Origin: Clavelina lepadiformis
Taxonomy: Eukaryota > Chordata > Ascidiacea > Aplousobranchia > Clavelinidae
Length of the DNA: 64,000 nucleotides
Assembly: GCF_947623445.1 (NCBI RefSeq)
Contig: NC_135241.1
Location: forward strand, 22,012,501-22,076,500
Direction of reading: 5' to 3'
Shown: piece after piece, positions 35,309 to 49,147 of the stretch
How the letters are laid out: the number at the start of each line of letters is the position of its first letter
Numbering within the stretch: the stretch's first letter is position 1
The notes under the pieces: model-generated
The model's input: only the letters and a program-made list of their open reading frames with translations
What the model was told of the DNA's origin: nothing
Database searches by the model: none
Translations under genes and position numbers: made by a program

Positions 35309-38300
35309 ATGTCTGTTACTCTTTCAAACTCCAACGTCCTTGATCTGGAAGGAGAAAATCTTCCAGCTGCAGAAACTCTTCCAGCTGGAGAAACTCTTCC
35401 AGCTGAAGAAACTCTTCCAACTGAGAAGACACTTAATGAGCTTCTAGATTTGTCCCTGGGGAGTCCAGAGGTAGTAATAAACACTGGAAAGATAAATTTT
35501 TGTTACAGATGTTTTGGATGTCAGCTTATTGTTGTCAATTGTTATACTGTATTTCAGGTGGGTGCGGTGAACTTTAACATACTTCACACTTTACTAAGCT
35601 CCATATTAAAACGACTCGATCTTCAAAATGTCATCACAGAAGTTGATTCAAGTAAATATATCTTGGATAGTTTCTTTTAATGATTTTACGCTGATTAAAT
35701 GAAACCTATTTACAATCATTTAATGTACTTATTCGATGATGTTTATACATGATTAAAATCTTATCATTAAACACTTTGCAGCTTGTCAGACTTGCTTGTA
35801 TAAAATACCGATTTTTGTTGATTTTCATAATTTGTAGGCCAACTACCAACTGTAGAGTTACCGAAGCGAACTCTTTCAGTAGAAAAGCTAGACAAGAAGG
35901 TTTCTCACATGGAAACACAGCTGAAGGTTTTAAATTCTTTACCAAGCAACCATGATCTGATAGAAAAGGCAAGGTACGTTGACAATTAAGTATATTAATA
36001 TTACTTCTTCTGTGTAAGTAATTGTCATAAAGCATTTTTGTAGCATTTATTGATAGGAGATGCTGCTTAATAAACTAACTGGCACCTAGTTTCTGTTTTT
36101 CAATTCAAACTTATTTTTATTTTTCGAGACTGATAGTAATATGAAATCAAAATTGATTTTTCTTTGATAAAGCTGTCATTGTTGTATTGCAATTTTTTTA
36201 CCATCAATTGGTTATTATTCATTATGAAAAAGGAATCATATGTTTTGCAGATCTGGGACTTCTGTTTCTCCAGCTGCTGACGTCTGGCAACATCTGCAAT
36301 TGCAGAAGAAAGTGGAGGCAAATGAAACTGGTGTAACAAAGGTTTGTGTAAAACTCAAACGCATTTAAATGATTTTAGCTGGCATTTTGTAAGCTCCAAC
36401 TTTCAGGCTCTTTCGCTAATTGATGACCTTTTGCGCGAAATGCGTGACTTGCGAGACAATCAAAACAAAATGAAGTCAGATATGGAAAGACTGAGCGAGA
36501 AAATGGAAAAGGTAAAATAAATCACTTCTGAATTCTTAACATAGTTTAAAATATTCTTATAAATGCAACGAGATAAATCACAAAAATTATTTTTTAGTAA
36601 CACAGGTTGATATGTTGCAGTAACAATTACAAGATATTAAATATGATATATATCGTCATTGGTCAATGAATATAAAGGGTAAGGACATAAAATTTTGAAA
36701 AACCATGAAATGTCTGTCCCTGTTACATATATATTCAAAGTACCACAATATATATAATTACATTCTCACAATTGGCCGTGTGTTTCCTTTGTAAACAAAA
36801 GATAAACGTGAAGTTTTATGTACCGGCATCTCTTTTCTCTCTTTGTTTCTTTTTTTTACCAAGAGTTAAGAGAAATCTCGAAGATTGCTCATCCCATTTA
36901 TAAAGCCGGCCACCTTGAATTGACGCGTCCTAAAAGCACTTTATTGGGCCGTACAACAATACACAATGGGATTTAAACCTCACATATAAAAGTTTGATGA
37001 ATGACATTCTCTATGGCTGGCTATTTATCATCCAGTCAATGCATATAACTTTTATTTTTTTTAAATGGGAGTTTTTATTTGAGCGCTAAGGAGTGCTTTA
37101 TACCGTATCAGCTCTGTATTCTACACCTTGGTAGTGTATTATATTGGTCTTTTGTGGATAACTTTACACAAACAATTTCAAAATAAAGTTTTTCTCATAA
37201 ATCGTTTATATAACTGGGATTGATTCTGACACTCTTTGGAAATGAGTTTTTATATCACACACACCATTGCACGTAGGCAAAAAGTATCCAAGCATTTTTA
37301 CAAACATAGTATCATATATATACATATATTTATATACATATACAAACATAGTATTAAACTGCTTAAAACATTAATGTTAACTGCTACGATTTTATAAATA
37401 CCGCTAACTGATTTTGCAATTTTTCTTGCATCTTTTGAGATATAGTGCTTTGTTTAGTTAATATGTATTCCGGAAATAAAAAATAGGCAAATTCATCAGT
37501 AATAGAGATTTATTTGTTTACAACATGCTAAATTTCTTCAGGCCGGAGATTTGAGTGGAATTATTTCACGTCTAGAGTCAGTTGAAGCTTATGATGGCCG
37601 CATAAATGAACTTCAGCGTGAATTGGTGAGTGTTATATAAGCAAAAACCTTGTTTTAGGTGCACGTTTGTATGCATTCAATGTAAGCACAGTTTTGGCGG
37701 GATAATTATTGCAGATGTTGTCATATGACAAAATATTGCATTGCAGGATGCTTTATCGTCCAAATTACGCCAATATCCAGATGCAAGCGAGTTTGAAAAC
37801 TACATAACGTGGCCAGTGCTTGAAGAGGCACTAAGCCAACACATGAAGAAAATTGAAGAACTACAAAAGCAAAAGGTTTATATATTAGTTTATTTAATTT
37901 AATGACTGTTAGTATTACAACAGAGTCAAGCAGCTGTTAATGAGCAGTGTGACGTACTTGTGGCTGTTTGAAATTTAGCTTAGTATAAACTTGCTGTTGT
38001 GTCTGACTCACCCCTTAAACCATGTCATTAGGTAACTGCAAGCACCAAGTTGTTTTGCTGCAACTGTACGATCTTTTATTTCCCTGCAATTATTGTCCTG
38101 CATTACATTAAACTAAATTTGGAATGATATTTAAATTCTGTGTGAGATGTCGCATACCAGAACATGGCTGGTACTGATACTGTCTTGGTCATGATAACTT
38201 TCGGATAAACAGTATGAGAGCTTAGTTAAAGGATTCAATTTCTGAAAACGTTTGAAAGTGAAAGGTTTTGTTCAATTTTTTTTTAAATTATAATTCCTAT

Positions 38301-41300
38301 TGAACCAACCACTGTCTAAACTTTACAATTTCATCATTCTTACACTAAGTTGAATACTTTCAATCTGCAGGAAATTGCGGAAGGAAAAGAAGTTGACGAG
38401 GAAGAAGAACTTAAACTTCCAACTCCTGCACAAAGTGCAACAAGTTCACGACCGGCAAGTTCGCGTCCAACCAGTTCGCGACTCAGTTCTGCTAAGGAAA
38501 GATTTCCGCAGGTGTGCCGCCTTTTCTACCAGTTGCAATTCCTATTTGTAATATCTTCACATTCTTGGCGATTGTGAATGAGCTGAACCATGCAGATTTA
38601 TTCTAAAGAATTAATTAATTAAATTTCAGGCAACTGAAATGCTGGAAAGAATCGGAGCGCTCAGTGAGAGACATGAAGCTTTGGATGGAAGAGTCGTTGT
38701 ACTTGAGGTGATTGTCTTTAGTCTCTTTAGAAAACTCAGAGAAGTTAAAATAAAACCCTAGTTGAAATTTTCATATAAAATATGAAACTGAAAAACCTAA
38801 GCCCAACCAAGCTCATTCAAAACCACTAGTGAATGTACAACTTTTTACTACAGTAGTTGAATCAGAACTTATAGTGTACTAGACTAACCAGTGGCCATGT
38901 AAATGACTGTTTTTCAGGAAACAATGCCAACCAAAGCCGATAAATCTGAACTGGATGAGCTACGCAATCAACGTGAGTGAAGTGAAAGTATTAAGATTTT
39001 TATGTTCCTATTTTTTTTGAAATATTCACTTTATGCTTTGCGCAACAGAGGCACCTTCTATCCCAGAAGACCTACTCGAACAACTTGCTAAGCTCAAGGA
39101 AGCCATAAGTTTCCTGGAGAAAGAAAAGGATCGGGTATGATGCGAATGTTGGCTTTTCACTTATAGAAAATTTATCAAATTTGCAACAAAAACATTCTAA
39201 AATGAATTTAAAAAACAGTTGCAAATACACAGACCGTGCTTTTATCATTTTTCAGTTGAAAGACCTGTTGCAGTTACAGCAGGATAGCATAGACAACATA
39301 CTCTCAATGAGGCCCGCGTCAGATGGTACTGAGGGCGGGGAGAGCTCAGGCTATGAGTCGGCTGGAGGTTTGGCAAATGGAGTGACTGCTCTCGATTTGA
39401 GAAAACTTGAACTAGCTTGTCAAAGACTAGGCCAGAAGATGGGCAGTCATGTGAAGTATGAGCTAGTGTAGATTTTAATAGGAAACCAACACTGTGATAC
39501 AACAGCCAGTCATAACAGTGAAAGATATAGGAAAGAATATTTTATGTATAGTAGAAATCTATTAACACCAGATTGTGAACGGTTAAAGGATTGAACAACC
39601 AAGCAGCAGAAGCGTGTTTTAGTCTCATAGCTGTGCACATATTGACAGAATATATTCTAAACCTAGGCAGCTGCAGCAGACCGATGATGATTTGAGTAAA
39701 AAGAACCAGGAAATATACGAAGCTGTGAAAGACATCCTCAGCCAGTTTAAGGACCTTAAGAAACAGTTGGAGCTAGTTAAGGCAACTCAGAAAGCTCTGA
39801 GTCAACAGATGATAAACCAAGCAAAAACAGCATCTTCCCGACCTGCTCCTACTCACGTGACACCAGCTCCCACTCAAACAACTTCTACATCTACGTCCAC
39901 TCACGCACTTCCCACTTCCGAACATTCTTCTTCTAAATCCTCTCTTGCATCTCCAACTCCAAGTAGCACATCTCCCACTTCTTCTAATATGACTCCCTCT
40001 CCCACTCATAGAGATCATACTTCCACTCATAGAGATCACACTTCGGCTCATTCAGAGCGTGTTGCTCCTCTTCCGACCCCTTTTCCGGAAAGAATGGCTT
40101 TGTCCAGGAAAAGAAGCAATATGAAACAAAAGGTCGAGGATAATTTTAGATAAAAGAGCAGACACAAATAATCTTTCCTCCTTTGAATCGATATTCCGCT
40201 CTAGGTTTTATTTTAAAAACAGGATTCCTTAAAATTTTTAAGATGTTTTTTACACCAATACTTGTGTTGGGCAGGAATCGGACACAATCGCCAATATGCA
40301 AAACGCCTTGCTTAACCTTCAAGCCGAGCTTGAAAAGCTTTACAGACTCGTCAATGCTGCAATGGAAGAACACGACGCCAAACAAAAACACATCGACGTG
40401 AGAGAATTAAGTATATACTGCGTTTACTTAAAGTGGAATACTGGCTGGCTTAATCTGGGCGTTTGGTGGTTATGTCAGAGCACAATTCATTTATGTACTT
40501 AGCTACATTGGGTCATCGAATATATTTTCTTTTGTAGTCGCTTTATGGGTATGCGGAAAGACTTGAAGAAAAGAAGGCGGATAAGGAAAATGTCAAGATG
40601 GAGATTGATGTGGTGGGCCAACTTTTCTTAAACTTTTCTGTTGAAATATTCGATTCAGTTGGCGCTAATCGCCGTCACGTTTTAAATAACAATTGCTACT
40701 GTTAATTTTGCCTGCGCAAACACTTAATCTGCCTATTATGCTTCGTTCAAAGTACCGTTACCTTTTAATATCGCCTGTTACTCTCATGATCAGAAAGCGG
40801 ATAAACGTGCCTTGGCTACCAAAGTCAATCGAACAGACTTCGACTCAACGACGAACGAAATCACAAAGAACTTGGACGAAATGCTAGAAAAGATCTTGGG
40901 GCAGGTTTGTGTCGTCACAGTTACGTTGTCCTTGTTTTAATCGTCCGTAGTTCGTTTAAGAATGCTTTTAATCGTTCGCTTTGTCACCGTGGTATACTTC
41001 CGACATACCGTAAGATTCGCAGCCTTCAGGTCGCTAGCCATAAGCTCGCTGCAATATTTGCTTTGCGGAGACTCAATTCGATCTTTCCCTTTGTTAACAC
41101 GTTTTGGATTAGATCGGACAGGCATGTATACGTATGAAGATGGGCAGTAATGTTTGCTTGGTAAATCTCGAAACCGGATCACCATCTCGATATCCGAAAA
41201 TGATAAGAAGTTTTCATTCAGTGAACGGGCTTGGGTTGACTTTGCGTTTGCAATCTTTGACAATTTGCGTTATCTTGAACCAGCCTATAAATTTCTTTGA

Positions 41301-44300
41301 ACGCTTTTATTATTTGTACAAACACTTGCCTATTCATTCCGTGTCTTAATATCTCGGAGCTATACAAGTCGCCCTTGCATTTGTCCCGTTCTATTGGACT
41401 TGGTCATGGTTGTTATTGTGTTTAATCTAGAGCTCTAGACGACTTTCTCAAAGTTCGTGTTGCTTTTGATGGTAGCGCTTTGTTATTTTAAGATTTATTA
41501 AGTGCGTGGCTCCAGCACAAAAGACTTGAACCTGTCAAAATAGTAAATGCGGCCTGACCGTCGTTCGTTGCGAAACGACGCGTTCGTAGCTTAGCGTTTC
41601 CATAGCGACCAAAGATTAACACAACAGCGGTACAGTGTGTATATTGATGAAGTCACTCCACGACATATTGGTCCACATCGTTCACACGGACATGTACAGT
41701 CCTGCCAGACTCGTAAAATATTTGAAAACCGCGATATCACAAACATAACATCGTGCCGGGTAATGTACGGTCGCTTGAACACCCAAGTCGTGTGTTTGTG
41801 GTTGGTAATCCGCCTGCGTTCGAATAATTCAATTAAAGGCTTTATAAGATGTCTATGACAGTCGGTGTTTACAGGAAAGCGAATGGCAGAAAGCGTTGAA
41901 GAAACTGTCCGGTGAAGTGGACGGCAAACTTGATCGAATGGAGCTGGAAGCATTGAAACAGCATTTGGAAAACAGGTCAGCAGTCACTGCCATACATTTT
42001 AAGACATTTTCATGGACGGCCATAACATGCGTACATGTCTTTCATAACATCTCCACGTTGTTTATACAACCAGACTGAAAGCGATGAGGAAACTTCTAGA
42101 ACAACGACCTGTTAAAGAAGGTTTCGCGGAAGGCGATGACGCGGCTGGCTTCAGAAAGCAACTCCTGCAAAGTTATCATTGCATATCGTGCGACAGGCCT
42201 GTCGATTTAGCCTCGACTGGGTAGGGAATGATCCACCTGTGTTCCTGGTTTTCTTGAGAACGGTTTTTCAAAAACATTAAACTAAATTTATAGACATTCT
42301 CTGTAGGTCTAAATAAATGAAAGTCGTGGTATACAGAAACTAAGATTGTTAGAAGCTTTTAATATAACCGCACTGGGTCTTATTATTTAACTTTCAATTT
42401 ACACTTCTACTTTTTACAGACCAATACCCTCTATACCGGCGACAGCTGGTCTACCATCGTCCAAGTCCGTCCGTCCATATACTTCATATGAGCTGGACCA
42501 GATTCGCCAGCAAGGCAAAGGGTTAGTAGGCAACTTCACATGTTAAATCTTGTCTTTGTTGTGCACAAAATATTTCTCTTTCAGCGAATGGCGTTTAATC
42601 CAACTCATAAAATATACAGTACACTCAATACTGATATACACATCTCAATTCGCTTCTCAACTTTAGTTCTGACATCATAGAATAAGTTTTAAATCTTTGT
42701 AATGACGTCAGAAGTCACTTCATGGGAATGATGTTTGGCAAGAACTCGTCCAACTTCAAGGCAGCATTAGAAGAAAGAGAATTAGCCAGATTGAGAAAAC
42801 TGGACGAACTGGTGTACAGAACCCAATCTTCCTACCCAGGCACCTACCAGCCAGAAATGCAAGGGTTAGTTTTGTGTTAGGCAGGCCAATGATAAGTGTC
42901 CGTTTTATTTAGGAATGGGTAAGATCGTAAATGTACAGATTTTAACGCAGCTTAGATAAGCGATTTAGGACTTTTGGTCGAGCAAAGTTATTTTGTAAGC
43001 TTAAGTACTTTCACAATTTATTTGCTTAGAGCACAGGTCAACTTAAGGTCAGAGCGTTGAACTGTGTTATTTTTTGTGCAAAGCAACGTCTAATTTTACA
43101 ACGTCTCCTGCACCTGAACAGCAAGTCTTTCTTGTTTGTTCTCCCTGGCATGTTATTTAGTGCTAGTATTTTCGACCGGTGAAGTGGAGAAGGACGCACT
43201 GGAACTTATTTTTAGTTCCGGTGATTTAAGGTCGTAAACGCCAGATAGTAAATGCAGTGAAAGTTTGCTCAGGGAATTTCCTTTCCAGCAAGTTCTTTGA
43301 AACAAACCGTAAATCTTTGAGAAATCGAGTGCAAATTTGAAGCTAATCATTTACAGGGCATGACGAGCAAAATCGCTTTCCCCAACCAACTGCTTTATTA
43401 AAACCTTTCTTAATTATAATTTATTGGACTGGGAAATTTTTTCTGTGTTTGTTACTTTCGAGGCGTATGCGTTGCTTTGTTCCTGGTGAAATCAATCTCG
43501 CGACTGTGCTATGTTGTGGCGCAGGTTGCCTGTGTACAAGAGACTTCCAACTATTCCCTTCGAAAAGTATCTGAGGGAGCTGAGGTAACCGGGCAGCCAG
43601 TGCATGGAGCGTGTGCTGATCATGAATTTTGTCCATGCGATATAGAATCGGCTAATTGGATTCCTAACTTAAATTCGATCTTGTAATTGCATGCGAGCGT
43701 GCTCACGGTGCTCGACTGTGCGTCTTCCCACGAGCTTTTTAAATTGTTTATTTCTGCCACACATAGAAATCACATTGATTACTCATCACTCATTTTCACA
43801 GTATTTTTCATCTGCTTGTAAGCTAAATTAATCTTTTCAAAAGCGAATATGAAATTAGAAAATGCGTTTGCATGTATATGCCGTTTATGTCATTCAGGAA
43901 ATTATTATTTTGCAATTGATCGGCCAATCAAAGGAAAATATTACATTGGTCGTCGTTATCTTGCGTTTTAAACTACATAGCGTCCACAAAATTTTGGAAC
44001 AATTTATATCAAACTTTTTTTTAATTCTCCAAAAAGACTGAGTGGACGTCCTGTGTTAGCGCGGAGAGTATTCGAGCTTCTGTAATTTAAACCTAAATCC
44101 TTTCAGGTTTTACATAAAGTTTTCTCTAGTTCCACCTTGTGTTGCACATTGAGCTATGTCATAAACGCCTGGGCTTTGTCAGTCATTTTTGCTTCTTCTC
44201 CTACGGTGGGTTTCGTCTTCACGAAGTGATCCTTCTTCTCATCTTTGCAGGGCTGAAGGTGTGGAGCCGGACACCGTAGTTCCATCCGGAAGAGCTTGTG

Positions 44301-45302
44301 GTGGCAATTACACCCTCACTTATCCGCACCGCCGCTACACAAGACTGACTCATCTAAGGTGAAGCTGCTAACTTGTTGATACCCGAGTGCTTTTCAGCGC
44401 CGTGGAATAATTGGCTCTTACTATCTCGTATAAGGCCCAAGTTGCCGTTGCTCTAAAAAGTATGACGTAAGGTGACGTCTTATTTAGCGAACTTTGGCAA
44501 GAAGAGGAAGCGGTCCTGGACGTTGCTCGAGAGGAAGTTGAACTTCAAGGACACGACGGACACATTTACAAAGGAAGATTGCCGACGATCCCTCTTCCAG
44601 GAATGCAGGTAGAATACAAGTGCTTTTTTTTTGGTTATCCAACATGTTTGGAACATTTGTGAAATGTTTTTTGTCAGTGTCATTTTTCCTTCCAAATATT
44701 GTGTGGTTTGTGTTACATGTGAGGTCCCGCATTGAATTTCTCTGCGATTGCAGCTTTAAGTGGTTTTCACCGTACGACGCAATTCTGTCCCAAACGCACA
44801 ATTTATTCCTTGTTATACAGGGCAGGAAAGTTGGACATCCTGAAAGCGTTTACCCACCACAACCGGGGATTTCCCCGCGTCCAAACTCGGCGCGAATGGT
44901 CCGACCCACTTCTTCCACCCGTCGCCCCACTTCGTCGGGAAACGTCCGCATCGGAGGATTATCTCCGCCACATATATCCCCCGAGCGTAAGTGAGATGGG
45001 CGATAGATTGGTTGCCAGTCGTGACGTAACTGCATCGTCTCAATTTTTTTTAAATTTTTTTTACTTATAAAGGAAAGGATTCGAAAATTTTATATTGTTA
45101 AAGGTGCTAGTGAATGTTTTATGCAGTTTTATCTATTATGAATTTTTAAAACGTTTATCAAGTCTTGGATGGCTTGTCGCCTGTAACTCGACTTTAAATT
45201 TATTTTACCACATATTTAGCTGTCAAATTGATTGATATATAACGTTTTTTTTCCTTTTCAGACTCAAACAGTCGGTTCTCCACTACGAACAGCGTCGAAT
45301 AA
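35309..45302 (+). CDS. QRICH2: QRICH2-like protein, 24 coding exons
   Basis: Relative of vertebrate glutamine-rich protein 2 (DUF4795 family), required for sperm flagellum formation in mammals. Exons: 35309-35470, 35558-35651, 35838-35973, 36251-36341, 36407-36511, 37542-37625, 37747-37875, 38371-38511, 38630-38707, 38918-38972, 39049-39134, 39256-39455, 39667-40132, 40275-40397, 40538-40612, 40794-40904, 41875-41975, 42074-42220, 42420-42521, 42712-42864, 44251-44358, 44488-44608, 44821-44986, 45262-45302; 1024 aa. Family landmarks: [18 protein letters not shown] near the N-terminus, long coiled coils in the middle, [16 protein letters not shown], the CISCDRPVD motif, [26 protein letters not shown] and [10 protein letters not shown] near the C-terminus. 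Unlike human QRICH2, it has no long Gln-rich repeat. It has four LPxxET repeats near residue 20 and a Thr/Ser/Pro-rich stretch in exon 13. Introns are mostly 60-1400 bp. Confidence 0.94.
35360..35431 (+). repeat. 18-bp tandem repeat coding LPxxET, four units
   Basis: Four 18-bp units (CTTCCAGCTGCAGAAACT and close variants) start at 35360, 35378, 35396 and 35414 in the first coding exon of the QRICH2-like gene. They encode [18 protein letters not shown] and LPTEKT. The frame is kept and the conserved domain starts just after. Confidence 0.9.
40003..40044 (+). repeat. 21-bp coding duplication in the QRICH2-like gene
   Basis: Two 21-bp units (beginning CACTCATAGAGATCA) at 40003-40023 and 40024-40044 differ by one base and encode THRDHTS twice. 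They sit in a Thr/Ser/Pro-rich low-complexity segment of exon 13, between coiled-coil regions. Confidence 0.85.
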
Positions 45303-47884
45303 TTTGTAGAGATTTGTTATAATTAGTTTCATGTTGGTGTTTTCATGCGTCCAAATAATTTGCGTGTTTCTCATTTTTAGGCATTTGCTACTTCTCATTA
45401 CTGCATTTTTGTAATTTTTTAAAACTTAATTTTTCTCCAAGCCATTTATCTGTGTTAGTTTTTACGATATTGCAAATCTATAAGAGAGTGTTTCAGTTCA
45501 CTGTCAGCAAGAAACAACTGTGCCGTCCATCTTTTAGAAAACATTGCAGGTTTGCTCTTACTTCCAGCTGTGCTATCCGTAAGATTAAACCACATGTTAT
45601 TGTGTGTTAAATAATGCCTTAAAACGCAGTGTTTTAAGTAAAACCGTCCATCCTTTTTTTAATTCCTGCTGTGTTGTACTCATAAGATTAAACGACGTGT
45701 TATTGTTTGTTAGATTTGCCTTGAAACTTACCGTTTTAAGTATATCCGTCCACACTTTTAAGCTTTTAATGCCTTTTGAGTAATAATAGTAACATGTTTA
45801 TGGAATACTTTCGTGTATACTGTGACAAAGAAGTCTTTTGCATTCTTCTGAAATCTGATTTTGTTTTCAGAGCTTTTTTGTTTCTAATCTCTTGTCCGAT
45901 TCTCTTTTTTTCTTTTTTCAATTTTTCTTCTCTCAGTTTTCTTTCAAATCGCTGAATTGTGCAAAAGTAAGAAAGAGATATTGCCATTGTTCACATCTCA
46001 AACTCTGCACTGTCAAACTTCACCACTGTCGCTAATTCATTTTTTAAAAGTGCTTTATTAATTCATCTTCCAACTATAGTCGTGTGTCTAATTTTCTTTG
46101 CTTGCATCAAAGTTTTATTTTTGTAATATTTATAGCACGTTCTCATTATGAAAAGATCAGAACTAGAGCGACATATATTTCCTGTGTTTTGCATTATCTG
46201 TTTGACGGTCATCCTAAATTTTGCATCTTAAAATATACAACTTTATACGAGCAGTTTGTATTAATTAAACTTGCTGATATTACGCTTTCTACGTCAGCTA
46301 AATATTTGTAGTTTACATTTTAATAACTGAGCCAGTGCTCTATTTCAGAGATACAAAACTGCCTTTGAATTCATAAGCCTTTTATAAAATATGGCATTCT
46401 TGATAGCAGCGTTGTGGAGATCACCCAGAAAGTAATCTGTGGATAGATGGACCATTTGCCGTGTTGTGGGCTGCTTCGATTTTGCGTTAATTTTCATTCA
46501 TGAACAAATTGTTTGCGCGTTTGTTAAAAAACACAAAAGACAGAGAAAAAATTTACTGTGAAGTAGGGATGGGCCGATACGAACCCAAACCCGAATAGAT
46601 TCGCCGAATATCGCGTTTATGGAAGATTCGGGCGAACACGAATACCAACAATGGCGAACCCGAATACAATATTACTTATAAATTTACAAACTTTTGTTAA
46701 AAATTATGATCTAGTTTCCCGACAAAGCTAAACTAGAGTCAGCAGTACTTACAATGAAGGTCGTTTTCCTAACGATTTTGCTTTTTCAATCGTTTTTTAA
46801 ACACTATTTTTCGAAAGAAAGCGATTTGTTTATCGATTACGTCATTTTAGAAGCAAGACTTGACAACTGTTTGAGGAAATTTTATTGTTTGGTTCTAATA
46901 CGAATAGATTCGGGATTCGTTCGTGTCGACCTTCATGATATTTGGGTGTTTGGCGGGAGGGGACTTCACCATTTCTGCGCACTTAAAGAAATTTTTGGAG
47001 CTCCGGTTGCCCGCGAGTATTGTCTTTTTCTTATCTTAATTTAGATGTGTAGCGCGCTCTAGACCGATTTTTATTTTTGCACGAAATAAGAGAACGCATG
47101 GAACAGAGCATCACCGTCCATTCAAAGCTTGATGACGGTCAAGCCAAAGTAATCAAAAAGAGTCAACAAGTCTTCAAGGAAACTACTAACAGACTATTAA
47201 CTATTATTAAACTATTAACTTATTAACATGACTGGTTATGAGGTCTTTTTCCAAACCACAAAACAGTTTCCAACCTTCTTATTGGAAGCATCTAGCAGCA
47301 ACAAGGCTAATTAAAACATGAAATTCTGTGAACAATGTGAAACTCAATTGTCCTATAGATGTCCAGTATAATTTCCTTTCCTGTAGCAAGAAGTAACTGA
47401 ACTATAGAGTTTTATCTGTTTTTTTTTCGTACAACGCTCATACACTTCCTTAACGTCATGTCGGAAACGTTCTGGAATCTTTAGTTTGTGTCCTGAAAGC
47501 AAGAGCTGGCACTGTGTGCTGACATGTACACCAAGCATGGAAAAAACGTTATAATAGCACGCGATTTTATATTCGAGTTTATGTTCCATATAAAGAATGT
47601 TTTGTCGTTTGCTTCTATACTGAGAAAGTAGCCTATCTGTGCTACCACAAATTGAACTGTGTTTCTTCATGGTTAATTACCTGTCATAAAGTTCAAAGAC
47701 GTCCTCACTACGCAGTGGTTTAAAGATTGACTGTCACGGTTACACGGGAAAAAATCGTTTGTTCAAAGCTACTTGTTCATTGTTTCTTGTTCACCTAACG
47801 TTATCACATAGTAACATAAATCTACCTCATAATATAAATCTTACATCAATTAAACCTCAAATAGCCAAAATCAACTTTCCCAAT
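45303..47884. other. 3' flank of QRICH2-like gene and intergenic sequence
   Basis: This holds the 3' UTR of the QRICH2-like gene and a two-unit tandem repeat (45561-45754, listed separately). Near 46566 a block with GGGATGGGCCGATACGAAC followed by several GAATA/TTCGGG motifs resembles one end of a hAT-type repeat, but I could not find the other end. No exon recognised. A 105-codon - frame at 47353-47670 has no domain. Confidence 0.4.
45561..45754. repeat. Diverged ~100-bp tandem repeat, two units
   Basis: Two adjacent segments, about 45561-45655 and 45661-45754, share an order of motifs: TCCAGCTGTG or TCCTGCTGTG, AAGATTAAAC, TGTTATTGT, GTTTTAAGTA, then CCGTCCA. They are visibly diverged. They lie about 260 bp after the QRICH2-like stop codon, possibly in its 3' UTR. 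Confidence 0.6.
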
Positions 47885-48399
47885 GGGAGCACGACATATG
47901 GCCGCGGGAAAGTGGCCGCGAACAAACTCACCGGGGTCAACTGAACGTGACGTAAATTGACCGCAGACAAACTGACTGTGACATAAACTGGCCGGCGATC
48001 AAATTAACCGTCGATAAATTGGCCGGCGATCAAATTAACCGGCGACAAATTGGCCGTCAAAAGGTCAAAATTTTAAACTCGGTAGTATATGATATGTAAA
48101 GTAAATATTTGTTTGTAACTATTTCCTTTGTTTTTAACAAAATTGTTTTTTATTTCAATACACATTGAAACGTTTATTGAAATAAACAGAAGTGACTAGA
48201 TAGTGAATTAGAATTTTGACCTTTTGACGGCCAATTTGTCGTCGGTTAATTTGATCGCCGGCCAATTTATCGACGGTTAATTTGATCGCCGGCCAGTTTA
48301 TGTCACAGTCAGTTTGTCTGCGGTCAATTTACGTCACGTTCAGTTGACCCCGGTGAGTTTGTTCGCGGCCACTTTCCCGCGGCCATATGTCGTGGAACC
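47885..48399. mobile_element. Foldback element with ~190-bp arms and 9-bp duplication
   Basis: The left arm (about 47885-48078) and right arm (about 48212-48399) are long inverted repeats around a short AT-rich middle. The termini pair as CACGACATATGGCCGCGG. A 9-bp duplication TTTCCCAAT flanks the element at 47876-47884 and 48400-48408. A 9-bp target duplication with long arms fits a Mutator-type (MULE) foldback MITE, but the superfamily is inference. Each arm is built of roughly 15-16-bp units of the type AAATTGACCGNCGANA. There is no coding capacity. The arms remain almost perfectly complementary, which suggests a recent insertion. Confidence 0.85.
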
Positions 48400-48408
48400 T
48401 TTCCCAAT

Positions 48409-49147
48409 ACCCATTTTTCTAACCTTACTGTCTATCTTTTGCAACCGACTGCCTGGCCTACTTTCGGTGTAATTGTCACTCTCTAATTGTTAAACGTTTG
48501 TTAGCGCTTTTTTCTACAGAGGCCTGGTAAGTACGTTTCATGTCAAACGTTGCAACAATCAAACAACCATTTAAAGCATTTATAATTAGCTAAAATTTAT
48601 TCTGGAAAATCAATAGAAAGGGCAAAAATCGTTGAGAATAACAAAAACCATATACACTGATATATGAGCTATACAACACTTTGCCGCAAATTAAATAAGT
48701 GAGATTTGTGTTCAATGGTATCGGTCACACGCAATGCTTTATGCTACAATAATAGTCAATATACGTTGTTTTATATACGATTTCTCCGTTGAAATGATCC
48801 ACTATACGCTATACCACCATTGGGCAAGGCTAAATAGTCAAACCATCGTTTACAGTCGCTATATAAGTGTATTTATACAAGCGTTTCCCAGTTAAGTTAT
48901 TAATATGTTTTATTGCATTCGAGCTTTATTCAATCAATTGTTTTTTTAGATATTCACATATTTTTTTTCAAATGTTCTGGTGTTTTCTGGGTTTCTTTTA
49001 GGTTGAATACGCACTTTGCAATGATCTTGAACCCTTATGTTGCAGTAATACTCTACCGGGCTCCGAATGCGCTACTGACGACACAGATATGTATGTTTAT
49101 ATGAGAAGTTTGTCCCGTGATTGTTAGTCAAGAGTTTCACGAGTCAA
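48409..49147. other. 3' flank of calsequestrin gene
   Basis: This lies between the foldback element and the calsequestrin stop codon. An AATAAA on the - strand (48909-48914), about 235 bp beyond the stop, is the likely polyadenylation signal of calsequestrin. Nothing else recognised. Confidence 0.5.

Noticed and set aside
46566-46960. Possible hAT-type repeat with GGGATGGGCCGATACGAAC start
   Set aside because: Only one candidate terminus is visible. I found no matching end or target duplication, so I did not list it as an element.
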